From IMG/VR virus record IMGVR_UViG_3300025892_000037, positions 1 through 47,241 of that record: a DNA stretch of 47,241 nt, one strand, 5' to 3'. Source of the DNA: a virus. Under the pieces are notes generated by a model. It saw nothing but the letters and a program-made list of their open reading frames with translations. It searched no databases and was not told the DNA's origin. The position numbers and the translations under genes were made by a program. Below, one piece after another: positions 35,790-44,126 of the stretch (positions are counted from its first letter, which is position 1; the number at the start of each line of letters is the position of its first letter).

Positions 35790-38700
35790 CTAAGCGCTTT
35801 TCGTTACTTCAGTAGGAAAAGCAAAGTTGATTCTATGATTCTGACTTGATTTGTTTCCGTTGATGTCTGACAATCTCATTGTTTCACCATCTACATTACT
35901 ATTTAGTGTGCCTGTAAAGCGTAATGTGTTCCAATCTGCAATTGTCGTAGACCAAGAATCTGATTGTGGGTGTTGTAAAACTCCAGATTCGTTTTCTAAT
36001 ATTATCTCTCCGTCACCAGCACCGCCTTCTAAAGTGATTGCGTTATTGGCCGAGAAGGTTGTAAATGCACGGTCACTTAAATTCTTAACTCTTGGTCCGC
36101 CATAGGCGTATCCGTTTCTTACTTCTACATCACGAACCGTATAGCCTTCGTTTCTATAATTAACGACTAGGTTACCAATCTCATTTTCAAACTCTATCTG
36201 GTCAGCGTCTGTTGCGCTTTCATAGATAAGATTATCTTGTATGATAACTGGCCTTAAATCATAAAAACTATTCCTATTTCTTTTCTCTAATTCTAATGTT
36301 GTTTCTGGTGTCAAGTTTACATCTACTTCACGAGCATTATAATGTGAACTTGTAAACGCATTACTCACATCAGGAGAATATCCTGCACTTGCAGCTGCTC
36401 TTGTTCTCTTAGTTAGTCCGTCTAACTGAGCGCCACCGAATGAACTACTGTGAGAAGCTCCTGTTCTTCTACCAAAGACTGTAGTGAATAGAGTATTTAA
36501 TCTCATGTAAATTGGACTGTCTGAAGTACCAGAGAATAATCCCTGACTCAATGTCGCACCAACAGGTTGTCTAACTTGAGCACTTAGTTGAGTCGCAATA
36601 TTTACTTCACCAGTTACATAGAAACCACTTGGATGAATTGCTCGTTTAAGTGAATCTCTCCACTTGTTAATACTTTCAGACACTTTAACTACATAAGAAT
36701 AATCTTGATAATATAAACTGTCTTGAATCTTCTTAGATGATTCACTAAGGAACCCATCCTGATTAATATACTTACCATCAGTCGTAATGTTTGGATTGAT
36801 TGAAGTTGTTCCTGTAAGTGGGTCTGATTTTGCCACAACAGCAGTTTCTCCGCCAGAGAATGTAATAGTATCACCAACTTCTAATGAGCTGGTTGTTACT
36901 GTGTATTTCAAAAGAGGTGCAGTAAAGTCTACAACTGTTCCTGTTGCACCACTTACACTAGATGTGAATGTTTCATCTTCTGTGATAGTACCCGAAACTG
37001 TTTTAAGAACTGCATAGTGAGGAAAGTCAAGAGTCGGCGCTGATGTATAGTTAATACCATGTTCTGAGATTAGTAAATCTGTTGCACGACCAATCTCTGT
37101 GCCGTATGGTATAACTGTCGCACTTGCACCATCAAATGTTTCATTCAACATTGTTCCGCCAAACTCAAACTCTATTCGACCTAGACCTACATCATTAGGG
37201 TCAGCCGCAATAGTAGTTACAGAATCATCTTGATTCAATATGTTTCCAGAATTTTGTTCAAACTCTATAGAACCTGTTCCATCTTCTAAAGTTATTACAC
37301 TTAATCGTTGTCTATTCGTATCAGACTCTAAACTCAAGAATCTATCACCAACAGTAATCGTTGCAGTTGGTAGAGTTGTATAACCAGAGCCACTCGCAAT
37401 CATTCTTATGTCAGTTATATCGCCACTACCTGTTGAGTTTTCTTGTACTAACTTATCACCAGGATACTGAGTATCATCTTGTGTTTCATCCTCTTGAACT
37501 ATGTGGTCAGTTTCAGACATATTATAAGGAATGTCTAATTCGTGTTCTTGGTTTACAATGTAATGTCTTTCAGATGTATTTGTACCGCCATCTTCTTCAG
37601 ATAATATATGTCCGACTTCATTCTCTAATTCTATTTTGACTTCTCTATCAATCATATTAGAAGCAGAATCTAAGAATTTGCCTTCTGTACCATCTGCAAA
37701 TGTTTCTAATAGTAAGTCGCCAGAACCGCCACCAGTAATTGTACCAGTTTCTAATTCTACATGAATATCTACACTTCCTGTTTCAGGTGCAAAACCACCA
37801 CCAACTATAGCAATCTTTGCTTCGGCAGTTCCTGAACTAAATGTTATGGTATCATTTTCTTCATATCCTGTGCCACCAGCATCTACAATGACTTCATCTA
37901 TACCGCCACCAGAAATTTCCCCTACTTGTATTCTAGCACCAGCTCCTGCACCACCGGTTACTGTAGCTTCATCACCAATAGTTAATGTGCCGCCATCATT
38001 TGTAATTATTGTATCTGAAATTGCTTGACTTACTGTCATCTTAACAATAGTATCTTCATCAGCAATACTTACACCAGATACAACTTCACCATTAACAAAA
38101 GTGCCGGTTGTTGTGTCTGCATTTATTTCTACTTCAATAATCTCAACAGCGCCTTGTTGAAACTTAGTGATGTTTTCTACAATTGCAGTTGCTTCTCCAA
38201 CATTATCATCAGACGGATTGTTTGCTTGTGTGATTGTTTGGCCAACTAGTAGAATACTATCGTTTACACTTTGAGTCGTTGTTTGTGTACAACGAATAAA
38301 GTTTTGTTTATTCCATTTACCATCTGACACACGCAACATGTCATCTGTTGGACGATAGACTTCAGATGTTTCGTTAAACAATAATCTAAAGAACGCCTTA
38401 TTGGCCTTTGCAGTACCTTTTGCACGATATAGAGATTTAATATTCTTAACAAGTTTTCTAGTATCTACACTATCATGTGTGTCTGTAGGAATTGTGTTGA
38501 GAAACTCCTCTTTCATCTGAGTTAAGAAATCACTTATCGTGTGGTCTGGGTCAGAATAGTTTAGAAGTTGTTGAAGGTTTTCTACAGGGTTTGCACGATA
38601 CTTGCCGACCTTTGCGGTTGCGCCAGATGTTGAGCCGGTTACAGTTTCTCCTGTAATCCATGCGTTGTTGGCTGAAACAAATAAACGAGAGTTACTTGTT

Positions 38701-39056
38701 ATATCTTCTGCAAGAATTGTTGAAGTAGCGCCAGATGTTGAGCCTGTAATTATTTCGCCCTTGGCAAAAGAACTTGTGATTGTATTTGTTTCTTCAACAA
38801 GTTGGCCGCCAGCATCTAAACCATTTTTATTTGTTTGATTTAATAATACATAACTGTTAGTTGTACCTTCAGTTTCTAAAAGAATATTATCCGTTTCTGT
38901 AATGTCTGACAGGTTTAATTCTGCCGACTCCATAAAAAGGTAGTAAGACGACAGAAATTCTGTGAACTTAGGATGGTCCTCTAAAACAAATTGAGGTACT
39001 TGTTGTTTTACAAGTGAGGATAGTTTCCTCTTGTTAGTTTTGTATTTTGTTGCCAT
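35790..39056 (-). CDS. Baseplate wedge protein in the gp7 position
   Basis: A 1088-residue structural protein (T4 gp7 has 1032). The N-terminus reads KYKTNKRKLSSLVKQQVPQF then PKFTEFLSSYYLFMES, followed by FAKGEIITGSTSGATSTILA-type insertions also seen in the DUF4815-type protein. A conserved region covers IKSLYRAKGTAKANKAFFRL and LFNETSEVYRPTDDMLRVSDGKW. Repeated acidic LLETEG/LENEVGHILSEEDG segments follow. Assignment to gp7 rests mainly on its place between gp6 and gp8 and its size; I cannot match it motif by motif with T4 gp7. Confidence 0.65.
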   Translation of the reverse strand: MATKYKTNKRKLSSLVKQQVPQFVLEDHPKFTEFLSSYYLFMESAELNLSDITETDNILLETEGTTNSYVLLNQTNKNGLDAGGQLVEETNTITSSFAKGEIITGSTSGATSTILAEDITSNSRLFVSANNAWITGETVTGSTSGATAKVGKYRANPVENLQQLLNYSDPDHTISDFLTQMKEEFLNTIPTDTHDSVDTRKLVKNIKSLYRAKGTAKANKAFFRLLFNETSEVYRPTDDMLRVSDGKWNKQNFIRCTQTTTQSVNDSILLVGQTITQANNPSDDNVGEATAIVENITKFQQGAVEIIEVEINADTTTGTFVNGEVVSGVSIADEDTIVKMTVSQAISDTIITNDGGTLTIGDEATVTGGAGAGARIQVGEISGGGIDEVIVDAGGTGYEENDTITFSSGTAEAKIAIVGGGFAPETGSVDIHVELETGTITGGGSGDLLLETFADGTEGKFLDSASNMIDREVKIELENEVGHILSEEDGGTNTSERHYIVNQEHELDIPYNMSETDHIVQEDETQDDTQYPGDKLVQENSTGSGDITDIRMIASGSGYTTLPTATITVGDRFLSLESDTNRQRLSVITLEDGTGSIEFEQNSGNILNQDDSVTTIAADPNDVGLGRIEFEFGGTMLNETFDGASATVIPYGTEIGRATDLLISEHGINYTSAPTLDFPHYAVLKTVSGTITEDETFTSSVSGATGTVVDFTAPLLKYTVTTSSLEVGDTITFSGGETAVVAKSDPLTGTTSINPNITTDGKYINQDGFLSESSKKIQDSLYYQDYSYVVKVSESINKWRDSLKRAIHPSGFYVTGEVNIATQLSAQVRQPVGATLSQGLFSGTSDSPIYMRLNTLFTTVFGRRTGASHSSSFGGAQLDGLTKRTRAAASAGYSPDVSNAFTSSHYNAREVDVNLTPETTLELEKRNRNSFYDLRPVIIQDNLIYESATDADQIEFENEIGNLVVNYRNEGYTVRDVEVRNGYAYGGPRVKNLSDRAFTTFSANNAITLEGGAGDGEIILENESGVLQHPQSDSWSTTIADWNTLRFTGTLNSNVDGETMRLSDINGNKSSQNHRINFAFPTEVTKSA

Positions 39057-39059
39057 TGA

Positions 39060-40919
39060 TTAAGAGTAACTAGATGTTGTCGTATATGATGTTCCTGCCT
39101 GTGAACTTCCACTTTCAATGCCATCGACTTCACCAGTAATTGTAGAGTTTGATGTATCGATAGATAGAACTTGATTTCTTACTGGCACAATGTCATTAGA
39201 GCTTGGTGTTGCAAATACTCTTATCTGTGTGCTTGCAGTTCCATCTACATTTGAAATAGATGTGATGTGTGCGGATGTTAGAACAACTTCTCCTGTTGTG
39301 TAGTTGACGGTGCCATAAGTTGAATCTGTATAAACTCGTGCAGTACCACTTAAATAATAAGCTCTTAAATTACCAGCACCATCATCATCTAAGAAATGCT
39401 CATTTGTTGAAGAATCATTATTGATTTTAAATCCTGTTGATGAAATAACGCCGCCGGCAGAAGCGTTGTGTCCAGAATGTGGATTATATAATGCATTGTT
39501 GTAGTTAAGTGTATACTTTAATCCAGAATTCAATGTCGGAGTAATATACTTGTACATTTTCACAGTTGTAATATTACTTAGAATAGATGTGTCTGCGTTA
39601 TTAATATCTTCAATTAGTTTTGAGTACCTAAACATGCCAGCAAAATCCTCTAGTGTGTTATTATTATAACTTGCAATCTTAGTTAATACATTTGTCTGAA
39701 GTGTTGTTACATCTTTCGTTGTTACGCCAGAATTATATTTAAAGTTTACAACAAGTGTAATGTAGGTTGTTTCAGGGTCAATAATCACAGGCGTTACTGA
39801 AGCAACGGCATATTGTTTAAGACTCTGTACAATACTTTCTTTTGTGGCAGTTGTCAGATTAGAGCCTGATTTTGCCTTGATTGAAATATAAACTTTACCA
39901 TAGTCAGGTGTGGCCGCATCTTCGCCGCCATAAACTTGAACTGCCTGTGCATTTGCATATAGACTCTTAACAAGAGTTTTATAATCTTCAGCAGTAACCG
40001 CCCTGTCTTGTGCAGAGTAATCTCTTGGTGCATTGTATTTAATTGAAGCAATTGATTCAAGCCCAGTTCCACCAGAAGCATTACTGATTGTAGTAACTGT
40101 TGCACTTGAGAATCCCCCAATAGTGCCAGATAGTGCAAATGTTGTAGCACCATTAGGTGCATCTCTGTTACAGTTGATATAATCTAATATAACTATGTTG
40201 CCGTCTGCAATTACTTTACCTGTAACACCATCGCCGAAGTAAACTTCAAAGCGTCCGCCTTCTACTTCTTGTAGAAAATATACTTTAGATGTAGCATCTA
40301 ATTCTGTGATACCTGTTGCAAGCGTATATGTGTTTGTTGTTGCATCAGAAGATGATTCTTGCACTTTAACAGTTAGTGTCGTTGTATCAACACTATCGTT
40401 TGGTATAATGAATCGTTGGTCTATATCAGATGTGTTTGCCGTATATTTGTAATTTAGATATGAGCCTTCATGTACAACTAAGTTGCTAAATTTATAAACA
40501 TTTGAAACAGGGTTGATACTCACATCAGCATTGTTCACAAAACTATAAGCTTGACCATCAACTGTTGTTGTAAACTTAGTTCCTCTTGACATTGTGAGAG
40601 AGGCGCCAGTAGCATTATTGACTAAAACATCAATAGTAGCTGTTGAGGATGTACAACTCGTTGGAGTATAACCAACTTGTTTTGCAAGCGACACAACACT
40701 AGAACGCAAGTCTGCACTATCAAGATACATTTCATTTGCAAGCATGTTTGCGTTGTAACCGAGGTAGTGAGTATTATATGCTAACACATCAAGAAGTGTC
40801 GACATACCAGAACCTTCGAAGTCGTAGTCTGTAAATTCGTTCTGTTGTGATAAAAATGTTTTTAAGTTAGCCTTGATACCATCAAAGTCTAATTCTGAAA
40901 TTTCTAGTTTAGTTGCCAT
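39060..40919 (-). CDS. 6: Baseplate wedge protein (gp6-like, baseplate J family)
   Basis: Forms the inner ring of wedge dimers that drives sheath contraction. The 619 residues (T4 gp6 has 660) start with KLEISELDFDGIKANLKTFL, then EFTDYDFEGSGMSTLLDVLAYNT (quoted in part) and LGYNANMLANEMYLDSA, the diagnostic baseplate-J N-terminus. The middle has APRDYSAQDRAVTAEDYKTL, a J-domain hallmark. The C-terminal part is Ser/Thr-rich. It is 3 bp downstream of gp25 and 3 bp upstream of the gp7-position gene. Confidence 0.92.
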   Translation of the reverse strand: MATKLEISELDFDGIKANLKTFLSQQNEFTDYDFEGSGMSTLLDVLAYNTHYLGYNANMLANEMYLDSADLRSSVVSLAKQVGYTPTSCTSSTATIDVLVNNATGASLTMSRGTKFTTTVDGQAYSFVNNADVSINPVSNVYKFSNLVVHEGSYLNYKYTANTSDIDQRFIIPNDSVDTTTLTVKVQESSSDATTNTYTLATGITELDATSKVYFLQEVEGGRFEVYFGDGVTGKVIADGNIVILDYINCNRDAPNGATTFALSGTIGGFSSATVTTISNASGGTGLESIASIKYNAPRDYSAQDRAVTAEDYKTLVKSLYANAQAVQVYGGEDAATPDYGKVYISIKAKSGSNLTTATKESIVQSLKQYAVASVTPVIIDPETTYITLVVNFKYNSGVTTKDVTTLQTNVLTKIASYNNNTLEDFAGMFRYSKLIEDINNADTSILSNITTVKMYKYITPTLNSGLKYTLNYNNALYNPHSGHNASAGGVISSTGFKINNDSSTNEHFLDDDGAGNLRAYYLSGTARVYTDSTYGTVNYTTGEVVLTSAHITSISNVDGTASTQIRVFATPSSNDIVPVRNQVLSIDTSNSTITGEVDGIESGSSQAGTSYTTTSSYS

Positions 40920-40922
40920 AGG

Positions 40923-41348
40923 TTATCTCAATCTCTCTAAAAAGGATTCTACTACTACAGGGTCAGGATAATTCTGTACATAGAAAGATATTTGAACAGA
41001 GTATCCATTTCTCTCAAATTCTGGCTGTGTATGTACTTGAACTAATCTACATCTTGGTTCGTAATTGTTAATTAAATTTTCTATTTGTTTTGTGATTACA
41101 TGATTCATCTGAGGAGTCATTAACTCAAATAACATTGCTCTCAAATTAGAACCAATTTCAGGATGAAAAGGCTTTTCGTAATGATTGGTATTGATTAGAT
41201 TTCGCACACTTCTTTTTACTGATTCTGCATCAGTAATTTTCTGAATATCTTTTGTTGCAGTATTCTGTTGAAAGTCTAAATTAAGGTCCTTAAAGACCCT
41301 AGAACTTCTTGTGCTTTCATTAGTTTGTGTGGCGTCATATCTTGACAT
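40923..41348 (-). CDS. 25: Baseplate wedge protein (gp25-like)
   Basis: A 141-residue member of the gp25 family (T4 gp25 has 132), which starts sheath assembly at the wedge core. The family segment runs from SVRNLINTNHYEKPFHPEIG through NLRAMLFELMTPQMNHVI to QIENLINNYEPRCRLVQVHT, ending with a QISFYVQN strand. The EPR motif typical of gp25 is present (residues about 97-99). gp6 follows after 3 bp. A TATAAATA site lies 23 bp upstream of its start. Confidence 0.92.
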   Translation of the reverse strand: MSRYDATQTNESTRSSRVFKDLNLDFQQNTATKDIQKITDAESVKRSVRNLINTNHYEKPFHPEIGSNLRAMLFELMTPQMNHVITKQIENLINNYEPRCRLVQVHTQPEFERNGYSVQISFYVQNYPDPVVVESFLERLR

Positions 41349-41370
41349 TTAGATTCCCATCCTTTTGTAA

Positions 41371-41378
41371 TATTTATA
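41371..41378 (-). promoter_or_regulatory. Late-type promoter TATAAATA
   Basis: Exact minus-strand copy between the PAAR gene and gp25, 23 bp upstream of the gp25 start. It overlaps nothing coding and would drive the gp25-gp6-gp7 run. Confidence 0.72.
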
Positions 41379-41380
41379 TC

Positions 41381-41656
41381 TTACCCAACGAAAACATCAT
41401 CAGAACCGCCTGTTCTAGCGTGTGTGCAACTGTCTATATCTCCGGTTCTATTAATTGCAATCCCACCAGCAAACACAGTCGAACTTCCATTTGCAGTTGT
41501 AACACCAGCATGCACATTAGGATATATGCCGTGTGTTGTAACTGTAGACCCGTTTACTGAAATTAACTTATCGTTTGCATAGACAGTTGACTGTGCGGTA
41601 GAACTAATTATTCCGCCGCCAGTATTAGCATCCGTCTTTCGTTGTACGGCTGCCAT
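41381..41656 (-). CDS. PAAR-repeat tail-spike tip protein
   Basis: A 91-residue protein that would fold into the conical PAAR tip that sharpens the central spike. It has the alternating Gly/Val/Asn turns of the family: GGGIISSTAQSTVYANDKLI, STVTTHGIYPNVHAGVTTAN and STVFAGGIAINRTGDIDSCT, with H61-like and cysteine residues near the end (DSCTHARTGG) placed for metal binding. Its start overlaps the nuclease gene stop by one base, so the two are coupled. Comparable to gp5.4 of T4 in role. Confidence 0.85.
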   Translation of the reverse strand: MAAVQRKTDANTGGGIISSTAQSTVYANDKLISVNGSTVTTHGIYPNVHAGVTTANGSSTVFAGGIAINRTGDIDSCTHARTGGSDDVFVG

Positions 41657-42468
41657 TACTTCTTCTTAGCAGTCGTCTTTTTCTTTTTCTTTGCAGTAGG
41701 TTTCTTAGCAGGAGTAGGTGCAGGTTTTTCACCAGCTCTTGCAGTTGTTTCACCAGTTACTTTTGCAATTATCTCATCAACAGCATCAGTTGTCTTTCCA
41801 GTTGTTTTTCCTGTAACATCATCTGACTCTGCAACGGCCTTATCGAGTTTCGCATTAAGTTCTTCATCATACTCTCTAAAGATGCCTTGACTTCTATTCT
41901 CAAAAGCATTCTGTTTATCACTCGTACTATGGCCTGCTTGTGCATTGCCTGGGTGGAATACTTTTTGATTAGGTGGGTCATTTGGTTCTGGTGTGTATGG
42001 TTTTGTAACTAGAGGTGATTTAGTCGGAGTCAATCCTGGTGGTAATATAGCCTTACCAGTAGCAACAAGAGTTCTTCTATTATGTAAGTGTTGTTCTTGA
42101 ATTTCTGCCTTATCTCCGCCTTCATAAGCAACAGCGTGCATTTCTCTAATTAATACCTTAGCAACATCTTCACCATTAATTGTTCTAAAGGTACCAAGAA
42201 CACGGCCAAACTTACCTTTCATATCTTCGCCCTTCTTACTAACTCGTGTTTCTAATACTGCCTCATCGCCTAATAGAGAACTTAGTCTTTCTTTTGCAAG
42301 AAGTCCAAAGACCTTTTCTACTTTATCACTTGTTCGTGATTCTGGCGTGTCAATGCCCATAATTCTTACTCGTTCATTGTGAACCCAGATGCCAAAGCCT
42401 AAATCTATGTCGACATCAACCGTATCACCATCAACGATTTTTCTAATTTTAACTCTATACTCATGCAT
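41656..42468 (-). CDS. Staphylococcal-nuclease-like (SNc) protein with Lys-rich C-terminal tail
   Basis: Predicted Ca-dependent nuclease acting on DNA or RNA. Residues 1-145 form the SNc domain: DGDT at 13-16 (metal aspartate D15), R35, D40, E43 in RVRIMGIDTPE, and R89 in KFGRVLG, so the catalytic set R35/E43/R89 and the metal ligands are present. Residues 146-270 have no match I recognise: a Pro-rich linker, an acidic helical segment, and a very basic end (PAKKPTAKKKKKTTAKKK). No signal peptide. It heads the minus-strand late operon, directly upstream of the PAAR gene, and starts 43 bp below a TATAAATA site. Confidence 0.87.
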   Translation of the reverse strand: MHEYRVKIRKIVDGDTVDVDIDLGFGIWVHNERVRIMGIDTPESRTSDKVEKVFGLLAKERLSSLLGDEAVLETRVSKKGEDMKGKFGRVLGTFRTINGEDVAKVLIREMHAVAYEGGDKAEIQEQHLHNRRTLVATGKAILPPGLTPTKSPLVTKPYTPEPNDPPNQKVFHPGNAQAGHSTSDKQNAFENRSQGIFREYDEELNAKLDKAVAESDDVTGKTTGKTTDAVDEIIAKVTGETTARAGEKPAPTPAKKPTAKKKKKTTAKKK

Positions 42469-42510
42469 GATTTTTTCCTTTAATAAAGATTGCTTTAATT
42501 GTACATAAAC

Positions 42511-42518
42511 TATTTATA
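42511..42518 (-). promoter_or_regulatory. Late-type promoter TATAAATA heading the virion operon
   Basis: Exact minus-strand copy 43 bp upstream of the nuclease start at 42468. It is the outermost promoter of the leftward late operon and lies back to back with the sigma70 promoter at 42524-42552. Confidence 0.78.
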
Positions 42519-42523
42519 ATCGC

Positions 42524-42552
42524 TTGACAGGAGGTTTGGATTAATGTATAAT
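42524..42552 (+). promoter_or_regulatory. Consensus sigma70 promoter of the plus-strand operon
   Basis: TTGACA at 42524-42529, exactly 17 bp, then TATAAT at 42547-42552: both hexamers perfect. It would be used by unmodified host RNA polymerase, as for early phage genes. The predicted start point (about 42558-42560) coincides with the ATG of the first gene, so the message may be leaderless. Confidence 0.85.
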
Positions 42553-42559
42553 ACTTGTT

Positions 42560-42808
42560 ATGAATAATGGGCGAATATCCAAGAAGGATATTGAAAATGA
42601 TTTAGTACGAATATTCGAGAAATATCCAAAATCCATAGAAAAGGTGATTTCCATCTCTTTTAACCTGATTTTAGACTGTTTTGTGGTCATGTACGGCGAA
42701 AAAAAGACGATAAGCCTGTTGAATGACTCAAAAAAGTCAATTCGTGATGGAAAACACACTCAAAAACAAAGAAAAACTCGAAAATCAACTAAAAGGAGTC
42801 AAAAATAG
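42560..42808 (+). CDS. Unknown small basic protein, first gene of the plus-strand operon
   Basis: An 82-residue protein with no family I recognise. N-terminal helix (KKDIENDLVRIFEKYPKSIE), a hydrophobic centre (SISFNLILDCFVVMYG) and a very basic C-terminus ending HTQKQRKTRKSTKRSQK, which suggests nucleic-acid or ribosome binding. The start at 42560 coincides with the predicted transcript start of the consensus promoter, so no ribosome-binding site would be present on the RNA. The stop overlaps the GTG of the next gene (TAGTG). Confidence 0.6.
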   Translation: MNNGRISKKDIENDLVRIFEKYPKSIEKVISISFNLILDCFVVMYGEKKTISLLNDSKKSIRDGKHTQKQRKTRKSTKRSQK

Positions 42809-43188
42809 TGAGAAAACGCAAGGTTTTAACGGAAAAACGCAGAATTTTACTAAAGACAGAACATAAGGCATACAACAAACGACTTAGAGAACAATATTTA
42901 CACTCTGCTCAACTAACTTTTGACGATTATGTTGACTATGTTGATGGCTACTACAAAGTTTCAATACAATCCCAGTCTATTAAGAGATACTCTATACCAA
43001 AAGTCAGAGAAACAGAAGAAATTCCTAGTCTATCTGCATTTAAAGAGTCTGCAACAGGCGTTGACTGGCTCAAACACAAAGAAAAACTAGAAATTAGTAA
43101 ACAGTACACAGTAGTGCCTGCATACAATAAGGGTCCTTACATGGTTGTACCTATTGATGAACTACATACCGCAGGTAAGAAAGTATAG
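42808..43188 (+). CDS. Unknown small basic protein
   Basis: A 126-residue protein from a GTG start, supported by AAGGAG at 42793-42798, 9 bp upstream. The first 35 residues are Lys/Arg-rich helices (RKRKVLTEKRRILLKTEHKA), followed by an acidic/aromatic segment (FDDYVDYVDGYYKV) and a C-terminal part with VDWLKHKEKLEIS and VVPAYNKGPYMVVPIDEL. No family recognised. The layout fits a phage early protein that binds nucleic acid or a host protein; this is inference. Confidence 0.65.
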   Translation: MRKRKVLTEKRRILLKTEHKAYNKRLREQYLHSAQLTFDDYVDYVDGYYKVSIQSQSIKRYSIPKVRETEEIPSLSAFKESATGVDWLKHKEKLEISKQYTVVPAYNKGPYMVVPIDELHTAGKKV

Positions 43189-43232
43189 TGAATTGAATTC
43201 AACTTATTCCGTGCCATTTTTCAACCAAATAG

Positions 43233-43262
43233 TTAGCACAAACTTTGGGAATCGTGTATAAT
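43233..43262 (+). promoter_or_regulatory. Probable sigma70 promoter
   Basis: TTAGCA at 43233-43238, 18 bp, then TATAAT at 43257-43262 on the plus strand, in the 105-bp gap before the 43294 gene. The -10 is perfect, the -35 has two mismatches. The same gap holds the palindrome TTGAATTCAA near 43193, perhaps a protein-binding site. Confidence 0.6.
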
Positions 43263-43293
43263 ATGCTTATATTATGATGAAAAAGGATGAAAT

Positions 43294-43539
43294 ATGAAAG
43301 TTGGAAATAGAATGAAAAATGGTCGCAGAGAGGACCGTATAAATGCAAGATTTGAAAAAATGGTTGCAAAAGTAAACAAACTTGAGGCCGAGAATAGACG
43401 CCTTAAAGAATTACTGATTAATGCTGGCATAGATGGGTGGCATGTACCAGACCCGATTTTACAAAAAAGATTTGATGATATTATCGATAAGGCAAAATCA
43501 GACGAAATGCATAATCTAAGGGAGAAGTCATTCAAATGA
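43294..43539 (+). CDS. Small coiled-coil protein
   Basis: An 81-residue charged protein. Residues 15-45 (INARFEKMVAKVNKLEAENR, then RLKELL) have leucine-zipper-like heptads, followed by GIDGWHVPDPILQKRFDDII. Start supported by AAGGA at 43283-43287, 6 bp upstream. The stop overlaps the next gene as ATGA. No family recognised; a dimeric regulator is possible. Confidence 0.65.
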   Translation: MKVGNRMKNGRREDRINARFEKMVAKVNKLEAENRRLKELLINAGIDGWHVPDPILQKRFDDIIDKAKSDEMHNLREKSFK

Positions 43540-43670
43540 AGGTTACTGATAGAATAAACGCAATCATTCAAATTCAAAAACTTGTTAAAATGTTTGATGA
43601 TGCAGACGAACTTGAACTTCTAGTCAAATTGATTGAAGAAGCAAAACTTAAACTAAAGGAGTTAAAATGA
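43536..43670 (+). CDS. Micro-protein, 44 residues, helical
   Basis: Small gene starting ATG at 43536 inside the previous stop (ATGA) and preceded by GGAG at 43521-43524. The product begins MKVTDRINAIIQIQKLVKMF and continues with an acidic patch DDADELEL and a Lys/Leu-rich amphipathic helix to the end (EEAKLKLKELK). Its start MKV-x-x-RI resembles the preceding protein's MKVGNRM. No family recognised. Coupled starts and SD support that it is real. Confidence 0.6.
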   Translation: MKVTDRINAIIQIQKLVKMFDDADELELLVKLIEEAKLKLKELK

Positions 43671-43804
43671 ATAATTGGGAAAAAGAACACAACGAAAATA
43701 TGGAATCAATCAGAGCATCTTACGATAGCATTATGAAAAGCGGCTACTCTATTATGGGTGTTATGATTCTTTGGATTGGTATTGAAATTGGAATGATGTT
43801 ATGA
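43667..43804 (+). CDS. Micro-protein, 45 residues, single membrane helix
   Basis: Starts at ATG 43667 inside the previous stop (ATGA), with AAGGAG at 43656-43661, 5 bp upstream: a strong signal. The first 25 residues are polar and charged (MNNWEKEHNENMESIRASYD), the last 19 (YSIMGVMILWIGIEIGMML) form one hydrophobic helix, so it is probably inner-membrane with its N-terminus in the cytoplasm. Function unknown. Confidence 0.62.
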   Translation: MNNWEKEHNENMESIRASYDSIMKSGYSIMGVMILWIGIEIGMML

Positions 43805-43863
43805 AAAATACAATTATTATTATTCTACTTATTATTAATGCAATTATATGGAGTCAACTATGA
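43801..43863 (+). CDS. Possible 20-residue hydrophobic peptide
   Basis: ATG at 43801 overlaps the previous stop (ATGA) and its own stop overlaps the next ATG (ATGA). Almost the whole product, MKNTIIIILLIINAIIWSQL, is a membrane segment. Only a weak SD-like GGA lies upstream, so translation would depend on coupling. It may only carry ribosomes to the next gene. Confidence 0.4.
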   Translation: MKNTIIIILLIINAIIWSQL

Positions 43864-44126
43864 CAGGTGAAGAGCAATTTATAACAGCGATTATTGAACA
43901 AGCAATTGAAGATTGTGCTTACACAGGCACAAGTGCTAAGAAAATTAAATTCAAGATGGACGCTATCGACTGGATTGTCGGCCGTCATCCTGAGTTTGTA
44001 AACTATTGTAAGATGTTAGGTATTGAATACGAAGTCATACGAAACAAGATAGTACAGAATGTTGACATGTCTTACACACAAAAACAAAAATTCAAAATTA
44101 AAGACGAGGAGATTGCACTTGCCTAA
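43860..44126 (+). CDS. Unknown small conserved-looking protein
   Basis: An 88-residue mainly helical protein (MTGEEQFITAIIEQAIEDCA, KKIKFKMDAIDWIVGRHPEF, VNYCKMLGIEYEVIRNKIVQ). I prefer the ATG at 43860 because GGAG at 43850-43853 is 6 bp upstream and it continues the chain of ATGA overlaps; an in-frame ATG at 43848 would add four residues. The form resembles small proteins of unknown function found in marine T4-like phages. Function unknown. Confidence 0.65.
   Translation: MTGEEQFITAIIEQAIEDCAYTGTSAKKIKFKMDAIDWIVGRHPEFVNYCKMLGIEYEVIRNKIVQNVDMSYTQKQKFKIKDEEIALA

Noticed and set aside
42541-42759. Minus-strand 72-residue open frame opposite the first plus-strand gene
   Set aside because: It would start inside the gene and run through the consensus promoter; the plus-strand frame has the promoter and continues into a coupled operon.
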